From Allolobophora icterica (Eukaryota; Annelida; Clitellata; Crassiclitellata; Lumbricidae): a stretch of 64,000 bases of DNA. Every line of letters starts with the position of its first letter. The stretch's first letter is position 1. Location: contig OY744610.1 in assembly GCA_963556255.1 (NCBI GenBank), positions 16,564,039 to 16,628,038 of the forward strand, written 5' to 3'. The position numbers were made by a program, and so were the translations under genes. Below the pieces are notes generated by a model. The model was not told the DNA's origin and did not search any database. It worked only from the letters and a program-made list of their open reading frames with translations. Below, piece by piece: positions 13,922-25,493 of the stretch.

Positions 13922-14380
13922 TTGAGGAGTAGGAAAAGTTTGGGTGTGATGCAGCCGAGATTAGCCCATGCTGTGACTAAAAACCCCAAGCACCACCACA
14001 TCACTCCTGTCCTCAAATCTCTCCACTGGCTTAAAATACCCGAACGAATAGAATATAAAGTGATATCACTCACCTACAATACACTCCAATCATACCAGCT
14101 GTAGACGGTCCAACTACTCCGCTCAACCCGCTCCTCCTGCCCTAACACTGCTCCGCCCTTCCGTCACTTCATCACTAAAATTTTGCCAATCGCCCCATAC
14201 CCACACCCCTGGAATAAACTCCCACCAGTACTGCGATAAATTTCAGATCCATCCCACGAACTCACCAAAACCTCACCACTTGCTATATCTCCACAGGTCT
14301 TTCACTCAAAACTGAAAACACTGCACTTTCACAAATCCTATCCCGATTCCTCCTCCTCTCCTCCCTCGCCGTTTAAACCC
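13922..14380 (+). pseudogene. CR1/L2-type LINE 3' fragment
   Basis: The frame carries QPRLAHAVTKNPKHHHITPVLKSLHW and RIEYKVISLTYNTL, the conserved C-terminal region of CR1/L2 reverse transcriptases. It then continues past stops with Pro/Ser-rich sequence containing PWNKLPPVLR, a usual element of the same tail. No palm motifs are present, so it is 5'-truncated and decayed. Confidence 0.8.
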
Positions 14381-14832
14381 TAAGCACCACCCACCTTAGC
14401 CGTCTTACTGTCTACCTGACTGACTCCTTTGGATCTTGACTTGGAACCGATTCGACCCCTTGCCTATGGATTTTATTTGACTAAGCGCCTGTGAATAAGC
14501 TGGTTCCCGCGGCACAATAAAAATAATGGTGATCTCATTCTTTCTTTCCTTTCTGGTCATTCCAAATGCAATCCCTCCACATGTCTGTGCTCCGCAGCTG
14601 CTGTCGCCTTACTGGTCGACTCCGCCCAGCTGTTGCTGTAGGGAACAGCTATGCTGGTGACTCATATACCAGCAATGCCTCTCTACGTCTGCAGTCCGTC
14701 CATATTATTGAGTCAGTCTGCTTATTTATGTTCGCTTAGGTTAGAACCATTGATAGTCTATTTGTAATAAAAGTTCGAATTCGTTACTTACTTAGACTTC
14801 GCGACTACCCGTCGGATATAGCGCACATATTT

Positions 14833-15018
14833 TATCTAGTGCGCACTAGATACTATCTAGTGCGCACTAGATAGTATCTAGTGCGCACTAGATAATATCT
14901 AGTGCGCACTAGATCTTATCTAGTGCGCACAAGATCTTATCTGGTGCGCACTAGAAAGTATCTAGTGCGCACTAGAAAGTATCTAGTGCGCACTAGATAC
15001 TACCTAGTGCGCACTAGA
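14833..15018. repeat. tandem palindrome array, nine units of about 21-22 bp
   Basis: Nine tandem copies of TATCTAGTGCGCACTAGATA and close variants at a period of about two DNA helical turns. The core TAGTGCGCACTA is kept in eight of nine copies. It forms the right arm of the foldback-like element. Open frames (Leu-Val-Arg-Thr-Arg repeats) are by-products. Confidence 0.95.
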
Positions 15019-15058
15019 GAAATAAAAAAAATCGCATGTCACCCATGGGCTTCCGTAG

Positions 15059-15151
15059 TTGCGTACAGTTGCGTGTATGCTATTCTGCAGCGCATAAACG
15101 GACGCCATCTGTTGCAGTGTGTGAGTTAACTGGGTCGCAAACGACATTTCG
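15059..15151. repeat. 93-bp direct repeat, right copy
   Basis: It starts directly after the right terminus of the foldback-like element and matches 9250-9342 except for one base. Sequence beyond it (TGCATCGCAGTCTC) is not repeated on the left, so the duplication is sharply bounded. Confidence 0.85.
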
Positions 15152-15545
15152 TGCATCGCAGTCTCAGCTGCAGGCGCTTCTTGCGTTGCTGTTGACAGAG
15201 AGTGTTTGGAAAAAAGGCTTTCGAGGTAGGCTTAATATGTTGTACGTGTTTCGGACAAACTAATTTCGTCTTGAAATGACGAAATTCGTGCAATTAAAAT
15301 GAGGTTGAAGTTAATTATTTTAGCCTAAACCAACGGTAGTTTTAATTTCCTATTTAAGCATCACGTGACATAACGAGACAATACACATATATAAATGGAC
15401 ACACACAGTCATACATACAGACACAGACGCACACGCACATACATGCATATACAAAGACACAGAGACATGCACACAGACATACAGACGCACACAATCACAC
15501 ATACAGGCTTACGCACATGTATCCTGAACTCAGTCCGGCTTGAAA

Positions 15546-15995
15546 GGGGCCGTCCATATATTACGTACGCAAAAATCCGGGAAAATTGGACCCCCTCCCC
15601 CCCTGTTCGCAAGCGTACTTTCTTCCACACCCCCCCTGGGTACGTACGCTTGACGCACTCCCCCCGGGGACCAGCTGCAGAAAGTGTCTCGACAACTCCA
15701 GGCTGTCTGCACTTTAGGCCAGATTGAAGGGCCAATATAGACAAATTATAGGTGTCTCGTTCAAAGCACAGAATAACTGTTCATGGCTTTGATATAATGT
15801 AATAAAATGCCATCGGACGACTATAGGACAATGCAGAGTTATAAATAGGCTAATGTGGACGTCATAATTAGAAATTTATTTTGCGTACGTACACTTTGGT
15901 CACCCCCTCCCCCCCCCGTTCGCACCCGTACGCAAAATCGCCAAAATCCGACCCCCCTCACCCCCTAATTGCGTACGTAATATGTGGACGGCCCC
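15546..15995. mobile_element. TIR DNA element of GGGGCCGTCCATATATTACG type, 450 bp
   Basis: The ends GGGGCCGTCCATATATTACG and CGTAATATGTGGACGGCCCC are near-perfect inverted repeats. They continue inward with GTACGC/GCGTAC and CCCCCTCCCCCCC tracts on both sides. AAA flanks both ends, compatible with a 2-3 bp duplication. It is non-coding. The superfamily is unsure: not hAT, possibly Harbinger/ISL2EU-like. Confidence 0.8.
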
Positions 15996-16534
15996 AAACT
16001 GCATAGCCTAGTTAAAGACTTCTCTTCCGAATTTACAGTCACTTGAGATAGGTCCACTCAGATATATACGCAGTCTGTGTGTGCCGCCGCAGGGTGCCTC
16101 CAGGCTAAAACATTAGACGCACACCCCTCCCGTCTCCTCCCATCCACACCCGTCCCCTGTCTGCCACTCGTAGTCATACACTGAAAATGACACAGAGTGA
16201 CTCATAAACGTACAGTATAACACATGCATACAGTGTCGTTTTAAGGCATAGGCACGCGAGGCACATGCCTAGTAGGGTGGTGCGAAAAAACTAAAGTGCG
16301 AATTTACAAACGTAATAGTGTTTAAACGTTCCATTTGGTGAAAGTAAATGACTGTGCAAAATTTTGTTGATTTATTTTGAAGTTCAGAGGTGCCCCAGAT
16401 GCGTCGTCGAAGTTCGATATACCCCTGTTGCAAGTGCATTAGAGCCAATTCAGATTAAGGCGAACCTTCGTCCTTCAATGTCCTTCATTCCTTCAATCCT
16501 CCATTATTAAGCGAACCGGTAGTGGGCCTACCAC

Positions 16535-16632
16535 CATAGGCGTAATTTGTCGGGGAGTACGATGGGTACCCGTACCCTAATTTTTGGACTGGGGTACCAT
16601 ACCCCCACTTTTAGACCAAAGTTACGCTCCTG
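16535..16632. mobile_element. 98-bp hAT-type MITE
   Basis: The ends CATAGGCGTAATTT and AAAGTTACGCTCCTG are imperfect inverted repeats. The flanks CCTACCAC (16527-16534) and CCCACCAC (16633-16640) form an 8-bp duplication with one mismatch. The interior has GGGTACC words. Confidence 0.7.
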
Positions 16633-16745
16633 CCCACCACGTCATATGCCATATTTAGCGGACGATGTTAATTGTATAATATAAATTATAATCAGTGTCA
16701 TGTACAAAGTTTGTAGAAATCCGGTTATCGCAAAAAAATTTTTAA

Positions 16746-18064
16746 AGAGGTCTTTTCGATCAGTTACTAAGTCGTTATCAAAAGTCAAAACAAGAACCGC
16801 TGAAAAATGTAGGCCCTACTGATTTTGGATATTCTTGCGAGTTACCGAAAACTGTCTTGCCAACTTATAAAGACGTTACGAGGCACTATAATTATGTTAA
16901 ACACAACCTCAAAAGAGTCAACACGGACGGAACCAAAGAATCTATTGTCACTTAAACAGCAGAAGTCGTAGCAAGACACATCGAAGCTAGCCTATATGGA
17001 GAAAAGCTTCCATCGTGGCAGTTTCACATACAAAGTTCTGAAGATGATAAGAACATTCCACGATGAATTTCGATCGCCGACCTATAAAGGTCGAAAAAGT
17101 AGTGGTATATATCGTAAAAATTGCAAAACTCTTAACATAAATGTAGAGAAAAAATTGTTGACATCGAAGCTTGCAAATGTGCCATTGACAATAATTGTAA
17201 GTATTCCAACGCCAGAAAGGTGACAAACGATGAACATGAGTTGCTACATGATCAGCGGACGATTAGAGTAATGATTATTGGCGGTCAAGATAAGATTGCA
17301 TCAACTAAACTAAACAAGCGGCAAGAGCGAAAGCTGATCGAGCACCTAAGATGTCACAAACATTTGGATTTCAGCAATGAACAAACATTAGCAGACAGCA
17401 GTGATCAAAATTTCGCAGCGGAAAGAGAAAAAATCCAATAGAGAATCAAATCTTAGCAGACGAAGAAGACATGGATGCGTCAGAAAAACCAAGTACCTCC
17501 AAAGAAGTAAATAAAACTAAGCAAAAGAGAAAAAAATTACCGAAGTTATCAAAAATCTGTCACCCATGTGAAATTTCGGACAGGGCAGGTGCGATAATTT
17601 CCAATGCTGTACTAGGAGATTTTCGCATTGTTTCACAGCCCGAATCAACTCATGTAATCGATTGCTACAAGCTTCGCCGAGCTAGAAAAATTACTAGAAA
17701 GCGTACATCAATGCAAGCAGATGAAACAAGGGATTCAATAGAAACCTTGTACTTTGATGGTTACTTTGAATACCCAGAAAGTATCTTATTAGCAGTGATA
17801 ACAGTTGAACAAGAACACATAAACGAACTGGGGTTGCGTCGACTTTTGAAAGCTCGCCAACAGCAACCGAGGGGTATCAGAAAGTTTGTCATACCGAATT
17901 TGAACTTCAACGCCGAAAGTAACGTAGAGTTAATAAACTGTATGGATTTGACCGTTTCCGCCCTACCGCTGCTATCAAAGATTCCAGTTGATCTGGCAGA
18001 ATATTTGGTGCCAACAACGCTATGCTGCCATTCGTCAGGGTGCCATGTCATACACAAACCGTGA
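16746..18064 (+). pseudogene. broken gene of unrecognised repeat-borne protein (copy 2)
   Basis: The frame pieces are 16746-16953 (with LPTYKDVTRHYNYVKHNLKR), a bridging segment, 17220-17441 (NDEHELLHDQR, Lys/Arg-rich) and 17471-18064. The last has ISDRAGAIISNAVLGD, LYFDGYF, GLRRLLKARQQQ and FVIPNLNFNAES. The order and style resemble an uncharacterised family of about 400-600 residues that I associate with many invertebrate genomes; no activity is known to me. Several frameshifts and stops break it. The last block is the most intact, with 197 codons. Sitting as the only coding matter inside a TIR element with 8-bp duplications, it is either that element's transposase gene in a form I do not recognise or captured cargo. 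Confidence 0.6.
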
Positions 18065-18496
18065 AACTGGTAACCGAAGTATGTCAAGCGGTTTGCCTGG
18101 AAATTGCACGAATTGGATTAATCAGACACAGAACAAAGTCCCGGCAACAGGTGGCTTCTTTTGATAACAAAAGAGATTAATATGTCTTCCATGATGCGTG
18201 ACAATTGTAATCTATGAGTTTTGGATAATTTAATCGACATTTATGTCTCTGTGTGAAGCTTGTTCACGTTTTTAATTACTTTGACTATTGGACAGCGTTG
18301 TGTGTCCAGTGTTCACTGTCCAAACTGTCCAACTTACTCATAACACTGATCTTCAGCTTCTTAAAATTTGTGTTCAGACATGTTCAGTAACCAAATGTAT
18401 AATTTTGTGAAGGATTGTTTCGTTATTAGTGACAGATATATTAGTAATAACTTACATAAAGTGTATCAATCCTTATGGTAAATAATCGCTCATTGG

Positions 18497-18713
18497 CAGT
18501 GCTTTTTCAGCCGGAACGAGCCGGCAAAACAATAATTAAAACAATAATTTAGTTGTTCTAATTTAATTTCAGTGTTTTGAACTGTTTTCAGTGTTAATTG
18601 AGACCCCTCCAAACCCCAATCCCGTTTTTCTCTTAATTTTAGCCCGCCCATAATTATTGCGATCCGGAACCTATTGTTCCGTTCCGGAACCTTTTTTCCA
18701 GAAAAAAGCACTG
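18497..18713. mobile_element. 217-bp hAT-type MITE (CAGTGCTTTTTTCAGCCGGAAC family)
   Basis: The ends CAGTGCTTTTTCAGCC and GAAAAAAGCACTG are flanked by CTCATTGG (18489-18496) and CTCATTAG (18714-18721), an 8-bp duplication with one change. The paralogous copy at about 8930 reads CGCTTATTAGTATGCAAGC without the insertion, giving a direct empty-site comparison. A sister copy lies at 46404-46656. Confidence 0.93.
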
Positions 18714-18911
18714 CTCATTAGTATTTTGCAAGCATCTGTTACTGCTCAATTTCAAAGTCGTTGGCGCAGTTCAAGACATGGCACTAGCAACTAACAAATT
18801 TAGCCACAATTTCACCTCTTACAGACACAACTTTATCACGCTATTACAATTAATAATTCATAAAATGTTTTTTGACCATTACATGTACGTTCGCACCACC
18901 CAAATGCCTAG

Positions 18912-19657
18912 GGCCCCGCCGCAACAGGGGGCCCCGCGGCGGCTCAGAAACAAAATAGTGTTATTATAAGCTCTGTTCTAACAAGTAACAATTCTGCAAA
19001 GCAAAGTAAGAACAATAACACATAATTCAACAAACGTCTGCTGCAGTCTGCGTTTTTAGTTAAATATATTTATTTGTAATAAGCGTAGAGCACTATGGAA
19101 GTTAGATTGAAATAAACCAATAATTTTAACGCATGGCGGCGATGGCTCATAGCTTGCTGTATATTTTGTTTTTGTCCATTTTTCTGCTTTTACAACGCTC
19201 TTCGATGAATTTCTTATGTTTTGGTAAGTTAATATTAGTTTCTAAAATTGAATTTCTCTCAGGAGGCCTATGATCTAGTCATTTTCTGAATTGTTTTAAA
19301 CTTTAAATTATAAAAAAGGCATAGAGAGTAATCAAATTTCTCACAGTTAAATGACTTAATAGAATAAAATCATAGATGTCGGCATGTCCGTAGCGTATAC
19401 TCGGTACTGAATCACCATCGGTAGTGAACTTGGCAAATTTAAATAACTATATAGACGAAAACTAAAACTGCTCTTGTCACTTCATTTTCATTGATATAAC
19501 GTTAATTTATTTTGATAGTTTCTACACCTGTTTGTTATGCAGACTCAGATTGTGATGATCAGTTATCATCGTTGTTCACGGTTTACCGAATTGCCATTTT
19601 TGGCCAATTGTTACTAATTACGATCTATTAAAAGAACTATCAGACAACCCACCAAAA
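18912..19657. other. AT-rich interior of the possible outer hAT element
   Basis: No gene, many stops. GGGCCCC-rich sequence at the left edge matches hAT subterminal style. Confidence 0.35.
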
Positions 19658-19720
19658 ATGCGTAGAAATTATATGAGTGGTGCTGCAAAGAGAAAAAAGA
19701 AGCAACTGGATTGGAAAGGT
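19658..19720 (+). pseudogene. hAT (ZMYM5/DUF4371-like) N-terminal remnant
   Basis: The peptide MRRNYMSGAAKRKKKQ resembles the conserved start of DUF4371-type hAT transposases, where a Tyr-x-Ser-Gly-Ala-x-Lys-Arg-Lys motif precedes the zinc finger. The frame breaks within about 20 codons. It supports a hAT origin for the surrounding sequence. Confidence 0.55.
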
Positions 19721-20563
19721 TGGCCAAACTTAAAAAAATATGTTCTTTTTCAAAGTCAGTAAACACAATCATCATCGCAGTCCGACACTGTCAAGACGCA
19801 ATACTCTTGAGTCGTCTTAGGCCCTTCTTGCCATTGTCTATGATAAAGATGAACAGTTGGTATCGCTGCAAGATGATGGTCTACCAGTCGAAAGTTCAGA
19901 CATTGTAATATAGCAACATTCGAAACAATTTCACAAGATATAAGCCCGACGGAGTCGAACTTCGCAACCGTATGATGCATGAACGAGAATAAGATGTGTT
20001 TGAGTCTTTGAATTTCGATGATTTTTAAGAGACTTTGCTCAGAGCAAAACACGAAAGCGATGTTTGTTTAGAAAATATCGTGACTAAGTCACAATCCATG
20101 TATAGCAAACACTTACTCATCACAATTTCACTAGCTGTGCAAGCTGCGTCAGTATGAGTTTATTGATAGTACTAGGCTACATTAATAAATTTAAGAAAAT
20201 GACACATATACACATGCAATGCTTTAATGCAATATTCCGGGGGTTCGAGGGGGACAAGATCCCACCTTTAACAGCGGGGGTACACACCATACAGTTGTCC
20301 CCAAATTTTAAAGAAACACCATAAAAGGTCGACAAAAAACTTGTTGACCTCTTTTTTGAGTACTGTAGATCAGTTCAAAACTCTTTTTTGACCAGATACC
20401 TGTACGTTCAAAAGTGTCCCACCATCTGTCAAACAAGATCGCCGCCAGTGGTAAAATTCTATATCTGAGACTGAGAGATTGAGGCAGAACTCGGTTACGT
20501 TTAAGGTTAGTAAGGGTTTATGCGGATTGTGCCTAGGGCCCCAAACTCCTTAAAACGGCTCTG

Positions 20564-21948
20564 GTAAAAAGTCAACCACTCTAATCTTTATCAAAAGAAC
20601 ACGATAAGTGATTTCAGTTTTAAACTCCCTGATAATTTCCAGCTGTTTAAATATAACTAAATCCTGCAGGGCCAATGGAAATTAGCTTTGAAATAATCTA
20701 GTAGGCTAATCCCCAGCTGTCTTAGCATAACAGAACATTTGAAGCGTTGTGAAAAAATACGCCTAAATAAAATCGTTGGATGTCGAATCTCTGATTGAAG
20801 CCAGCCATGTTATCTGCGATCTAAGCTGATAGCGTCGGTTCATTTCACATCTTCTTAATCCCTATCGTCAATTTCAGTCGAATGATCTTATCTAAGATCA
20901 AAATTATAACAGGTATTTCAAACGCACTAAAATGATTGTCCGCCGGGGCTCTGTCAAAGTCATGTAGGCCTAAGACGTCCGAAGTCCATACAATGTCATA
21001 TGACAATATTCTCATACGTGCTATACATGTATAATATGTCGCAACATGTGACGTTGCTAGTGAGGCATGACAGCTGATTGATAAGAGCGCTTGCCTTGTG
21101 GAACTGCGAATAAGTCCATTTGCGACAAGTGGTCCCTTCTCTCGGTCGAGGTCACGCATATGACAATATTCTCATACGTGCTATACATGTATAATATGTC
21201 GCAACATGTGACGTTGCTAGTGAGGCATGGATTTGTAGGACACGACAGCTGATTGGTAAGAGCCCTTGCCTTGGTGTGCGAAAGTACGGGTTTGAGCCTC
21301 TTACATCTTCTGAGTGAAGTTACTACGCTTAATGAATCGGAAAATAGGAAAAAATGGTGGTTTTCACTTTCTTTCTAAGCGATCCACTTCCTTTATATTG
21401 CCGTCAATTCTGTAGCGTACACTCTGAAATAATAGCATACTCGTATTTGCTATATAGGCCCCTTCATTTTCGTTTGGCCCTACATTTTCGTCGGGTACGG
21501 CAAAGACTTCAGCAGCTGCCTTGCCCGCTTCTGAACCACCTGTGTATTTATATGTGTGATATTGTAGTTTTGTACTTTCTAGAGCACTACTTGTACCGTG
21601 GTTTACCTTATTGCATTTTTTAATGGTATCATTTAACCATGGTGGACCGTAGAAACGATGACAGGAACTCCAAGGTTCGTGTGTAGATGGATTTGAACTT
21701 GCGGTTTCTGGTCCTGTAATCATTCGTCTGGTGTGGCTGTGGTGTATTACTAACTGGACTGGATGCACTGCCTTTGATTTGTGTTCTGAATTTTAGCGCG
21801 TTCTGTAGGTACCTTACATAAATTATAGCGGTAGCCTATATCCCGACACTCATTTTGTAACACAGATGCAGAGGTTCCTTTGAATGGATATAAGTTTGCC
21901 ATTATATGTATTTTTTTATAAGGTTTGCTTGCTATTGAAAATGCTATA
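20564..21948. repeat. gene-poor stretch with a 73-bp direct duplication
   Basis: 20997-21069 and 21157-21229 are identical 73-bp direct copies (starting CATATGACAATATTCTCATA), 87 bp apart. Homology resumes after a 15-bp indel (ACAGCTGATTGRTAAGAG). The sequence around 21246-21300 has weak tRNA-like A-box and B-box words (GATTGGTAAGAGC, GGGTTTGAGCC), suggesting a decayed SINE head. No protein gene supported. Confidence 0.7.
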
Positions 21949-22514
21949 TCACCAATGACGATTCTCCAATATTGGTCGAATTAATGTCCTATAAATAGTT
22001 ATTAATGACCCCCTTAGACGCTCCCCAGAGTTACCCTGCCACGGCTCTCATTAGAATGAGTCTAGTTTTTTTACTTTTCAGCTACAAATTTTATGTGCAT
22101 TTCATGTTTACTTGTTGTCTAAAACAACTCCCGGTTTTGTTTCTCAAGTTTTATGGGCTTCTTCCTATCGTGAGCTTGATTTTCGGTTTAGAGCGTGCAT
22201 TTATAATTATGAGTAAAGGACTTCCGTGGTTTCATTTATTGAGATCTTAAAGCCGGTTTTGTCACATGCTCATGGATTGCGTTTAGTGACGATCGTGTTT
22301 TCTTTTGTATAAGTTCTATTCGGTGGCCGACATTTAGCGTTATCATCATCAAACAATGTCATGTCAACTCCATCCTGGCCACGAGGATAATCGTTTATCA
22401 TTATACCTAAAATCATCATCATCATCACCAATGACGATTCTCCAATATTGGTCGAATTAATGTCCTATAAATAGTTATTAGACGCTTCCCAGAGTTACCT
22501 TGTAACGGTCTCCA
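21949..22514. repeat. direct repeat pair of about 95 bp
   Basis: 21949-22048 and 22425-22514 share TCACCAATGACGATTCTCCA... through to the ...CCAGAGTTACC words, with an 8-bp indel and few changes. The sequence between them has no recognised gene. The pair could be the duplicated ends of an inserted sequence of about 380 bp. Confidence 0.7.
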
Positions 22515-22554
22515 TATGGTAAAAACCTTTTTTCCTAACAACGTTTGAAATAAG

Positions 22555-23100
<546 letters not shown>

Positions 23101-24454
23101 AGCTTTAGCAATCAGCGGGTGGTATAATTATGGTAGTGTAGATCTGGTGCAAATGACAAACGCATGTTGTGAACTATAGCTATATGTCATAAATTGTGTC
23201 CGGGTACAACCATTGGGTCAATCTGCTAGTTTTCCTAATTTCAAAATTGCCGATGTTCATACACTGAGCAGCTCAGTATGATTTGGAGCCTCGTGAGAAA
23301 GCAGGAAATCAGAGACCAAAACAGAAAATTACACCGGAAGCAGAAAGAACAGCATTATAATCTTATGATGTCAAACGAATGCAGTTCTTGCATTCGTTAA
23401 GTTTTATAAATCGCAAAAAGCGAATTTGTAAGGCTCTGAAAAAGAATAATTAAATATGTAGGCCTATGTGTCCTGATGTGCCGGTATTTCCAGTAGGCCT
23501 AGTTGCAATTTGCGGCCTATATTAGATAATAGAAATTAGATCTATAAGCAGAGAATAAGTCAACAAATTTTTGTCCTCCTTCCTAAAATTATGGTAATGA
23601 TCAATTAATCGAAATAATAGCGCATACCGTTAGTAAAACTATAGCTCAACTGCGCATGGCTACTTTCAAGCGAATGTTTGCATTCGTTAAGTTTTATAAA
23701 TCGCTAAAAGCGAATTTGTAAGGCTGTAAAACAGGATAACTAAATATATAAGCCTATGTGCCCTGATGTGTCGGTATTTCCAGTAGGCCTATTTGCCCCT
23801 TCATGCACTGTTTGCAGAAGGGTCGTACATTTTGGTACTTTTACGCTTGTAATTCCTCGTTTTTAAGAGAAGACTCTTCCACGTAATATTAAATAAAATT
23901 ATTCAATCATAAACCTACAATCATACTAATACTATTACCAGTTAAACATACACAGGGACAGGTTGCAACATGCTACAACTAACCCTAGTTGGTTTGGTAC
24001 AACCTGCCCCGCTATCAATCAATCAATCAATCAATTAGACATTTATATAGCGCGCTCTTCAAGGCAACTATACAGAGGCGCTACTACATGGCTCTAGTTT
24101 TCATTTTATATCTTTGGGAAGCATTAACTTGCGGTAATACCGCTCAAACAGACGCTGCTTGAATGACAACTCTTCTAATCACGGCAATCGTTAAAAATGT
24201 CAAACGTGAATACAGTGAGCCATGAGAAAAATAAGAAAAAAGACAGAAACTCACTTTCATGCACACAAATTTTGCTTTCTTTATACAAAATTTATTTCTT
24301 TGAATTCTGCGCAGAAATTTTGTTGACCTTGATTTTTATAGTTGATCTACATTTGGATCAATATAAGCTTGTTCCCTGCTCTTCAGTAACGGCGCTGCGA
24401 TGCTTGTTACATTCAACCCGTGTTACTTTCATCCTCAGTCTCACCTACCATTAT
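23101..24454. repeat. gene-free stretch with a 124-bp near-tandem duplication
   Basis: About 23387-23510 and 23680-23803 are direct copies (GCATTCGTTAAGTTTTATAA, then TGTGCCGGTATTTCCAGTAG-type sequence) with scattered substitutions. A TCAA repeat lies near 24008. A copy of the dispersed GAACATCTNTGTATGA repeat starts near 23265. No gene seen. Confidence 0.6.
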
Positions 24455-24973
24455 TAGGGACAGTAGAAAATCACGAAAACACGGCAAACACGGAAGCCGT
24501 GTTTTTCGGCATTTGCCGTGTTTTCCGTGATTTTTGACATTTGCCGTGTTTTCGTAAAAAATGCCGTGTTTGTTGCAATTTTTTGTTGTTGTGAACGTTT
24601 CCCACATCTGTTTGAGCTTGCTATTCAATATCTGTCAGTTCCTGGCAATTCTGTTGATGCAGAACGGAGCGTTAGTCAATACACACTGGTGATTGCACCT
24701 CAGCGTCAAAATTTGACAGATGACAATTTAGCGCTTCATGTTATGATGGTATTCAATGCTCGCAGCTAAACTGTTACAGCAAGGAACCAATGACTGACAA
24801 ATGGTTGACAATTGTCAATTCGTCAACGAACAATGAATATGAAAGATAAACATATAATGTGTTACAAGAAAACTGTGAAATTTTGATACCGTGTTTTTGC
24901 CGTGTTTTTCGCGATTTTTTTAAAAGTATGCCGTGTTTTTAGAATTTTTTACCGTGATTTTCTACTGTCCCTA
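24455..24973 (+). mobile_element. short hAT element with transposase C-terminal remnant
   Basis: The ends TAGGGACAGTAGAAAATCAC and GTGATTTTCTACTGTCCCTA are perfect inverted repeats. Exact 8-bp duplications ACCATTAT flank it (24447-24454, 24974-24981). Subterminal GCCGTGTTTT words are repeated on both sides. A paralogous locus at about 41948 shows CCACCATTATATTAATCGAG uninterrupted, an empty site. Confidence 0.93.
24598..24769 (+). pseudogene. hAT transposase dimerisation-domain remnant
   Basis: The frame ends FPHLFELAIQYLSVPGNSVD, then AERSVSQ and LTDDNLALHVMMVFN. This is the conserved hAT C-terminal dimerisation region (family pattern: YLSVPATSxxSERxFS...LxxxNVxxLxFL). The rest of the transposase has been deleted. 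The segment is inside the 519-bp element and explains its origin by internal deletion. Confidence 0.8.
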
Positions 24974-24981
24974 ACCATTAT

Positions 24982-25200
24982 ATTAATCAAGGCTGGAGTT
25001 GTAAATTTCATTTAATGCGGTGAGTTCATACGCTGAACATCTGTGTATGATTTAGAGTCCGCTGAAATAGTAGAAATTCTGAGTCAAACCAAGAAATTAC
25101 AAACAGCACGGAAGGGAGAAATGTATTGTCTTGCGATGTCAAGCGTATGCAAAAACTTAATTGGTTCCTGTATTCGTCTATCTTTCTTAAAAGAAAATAT
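24982..25200. repeat. dispersed repeat, copy A
   Basis: It shares with 41956-42165 a long stretch: ATTAATC[A/G]AGGCT..., GAACATCTGTGTATGA..., GAAATTCTGAGT..., TATTGTCTTGCGATGT. Shorter related pieces occur near 23265, 26160 and 42185. Family unknown, non-coding. Confidence 0.65.
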
Positions 25201-25220
25201 CAAATCTTTTGAACCCAAAG

Positions 25221-25485
25221 CAGGCCCGGCTCAAGACATTTGGCGGCCGTGGGCAAACCAGCGGCCCTAGGCAAACCGGCGGCCCTAAGCAAACCGTCCG
25301 AAAAGTTTAGATTTAATTTTTAGATTTTCGTCATGGTAATTTCATCCACCTTTTTGGAATTTCATCTTACAAAAAAGTTGATGACTTTTTTAGGAATAAT
25401 TTTGGAAAAATGGGAAATTGACGGCCCCTAAAAATCGGCGGCCCTAGGCGGCTGCCTAGTTTGCCTAACGGACGAACCGGGCCTG
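25221..25485. mobile_element. 265-bp hAT-type MITE (CAGGCCCGGCTCAAG)
   Basis: The ends CAGGCCCGG and CCGGGCCTG are flanked by ACCCAAAG / GCCCAAAG (25213-25220, 25486-25493). The subterminal GGCGGCCCTAGGCAAAC repeats resemble those of the 4716-6062 element, so the two probably belong to one superfamily branch. Confidence 0.88.
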
Positions 25486-25493
25486 GCCCAAAG

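Larger units (their letters stand above)
16273..18903 (+). mobile_element. 2.6-kb TIR element carrying an unrecognised protein gene
   Basis: The left end TAGGGTGGTGCGAA and the right end TTCGCACCACCCAA are inverted repeats. Exact 8-bp duplications ATGCCTAG flank it (16265-16272, 18904-18911). It holds degraded coding sequence (16746-18064) and two younger MITE insertions (16535-16632, 18497-18713). A partial relative lies at 7716-9101. TIR length and duplication size fit the hAT superfamily, but the cargo protein shows no hAT catalytic or dimerisation motif that I can see. Confidence 0.8.
16231..20563. mobile_element. possible outer hAT-type element split by nested insertions
   Basis: CAGTGTCGTTTTAAGG at 16231 is the inverse of CCTTAAAACGGCTCTG ending at 20563. 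Removing the nested element 16273-18903 with one duplication rejoins the left end to a GCCTAGGGCCCC sequence at about 18904, mirrored by GCCTAGGGCCCC near 20531. A hAT-like N-terminal remnant lies inside at 19658. The expected 8-bp duplications do not match (CATGCATA versus GTAAAAAG), so the two ends may belong to different or rearranged copies. Confidence 0.45.

Noticed and set aside
14833..15018. Possible CRISPR-like array (regular repeats)
   Set aside because: Units are contiguous palindromes without unique spacers, in a eukaryotic transposon arm; there are no cas genes.
16231..20563. Confident call of an outer hAT element
   Set aside because: Inverted ends match, but the flanking 8-mers do not, so it is listed only at low confidence.
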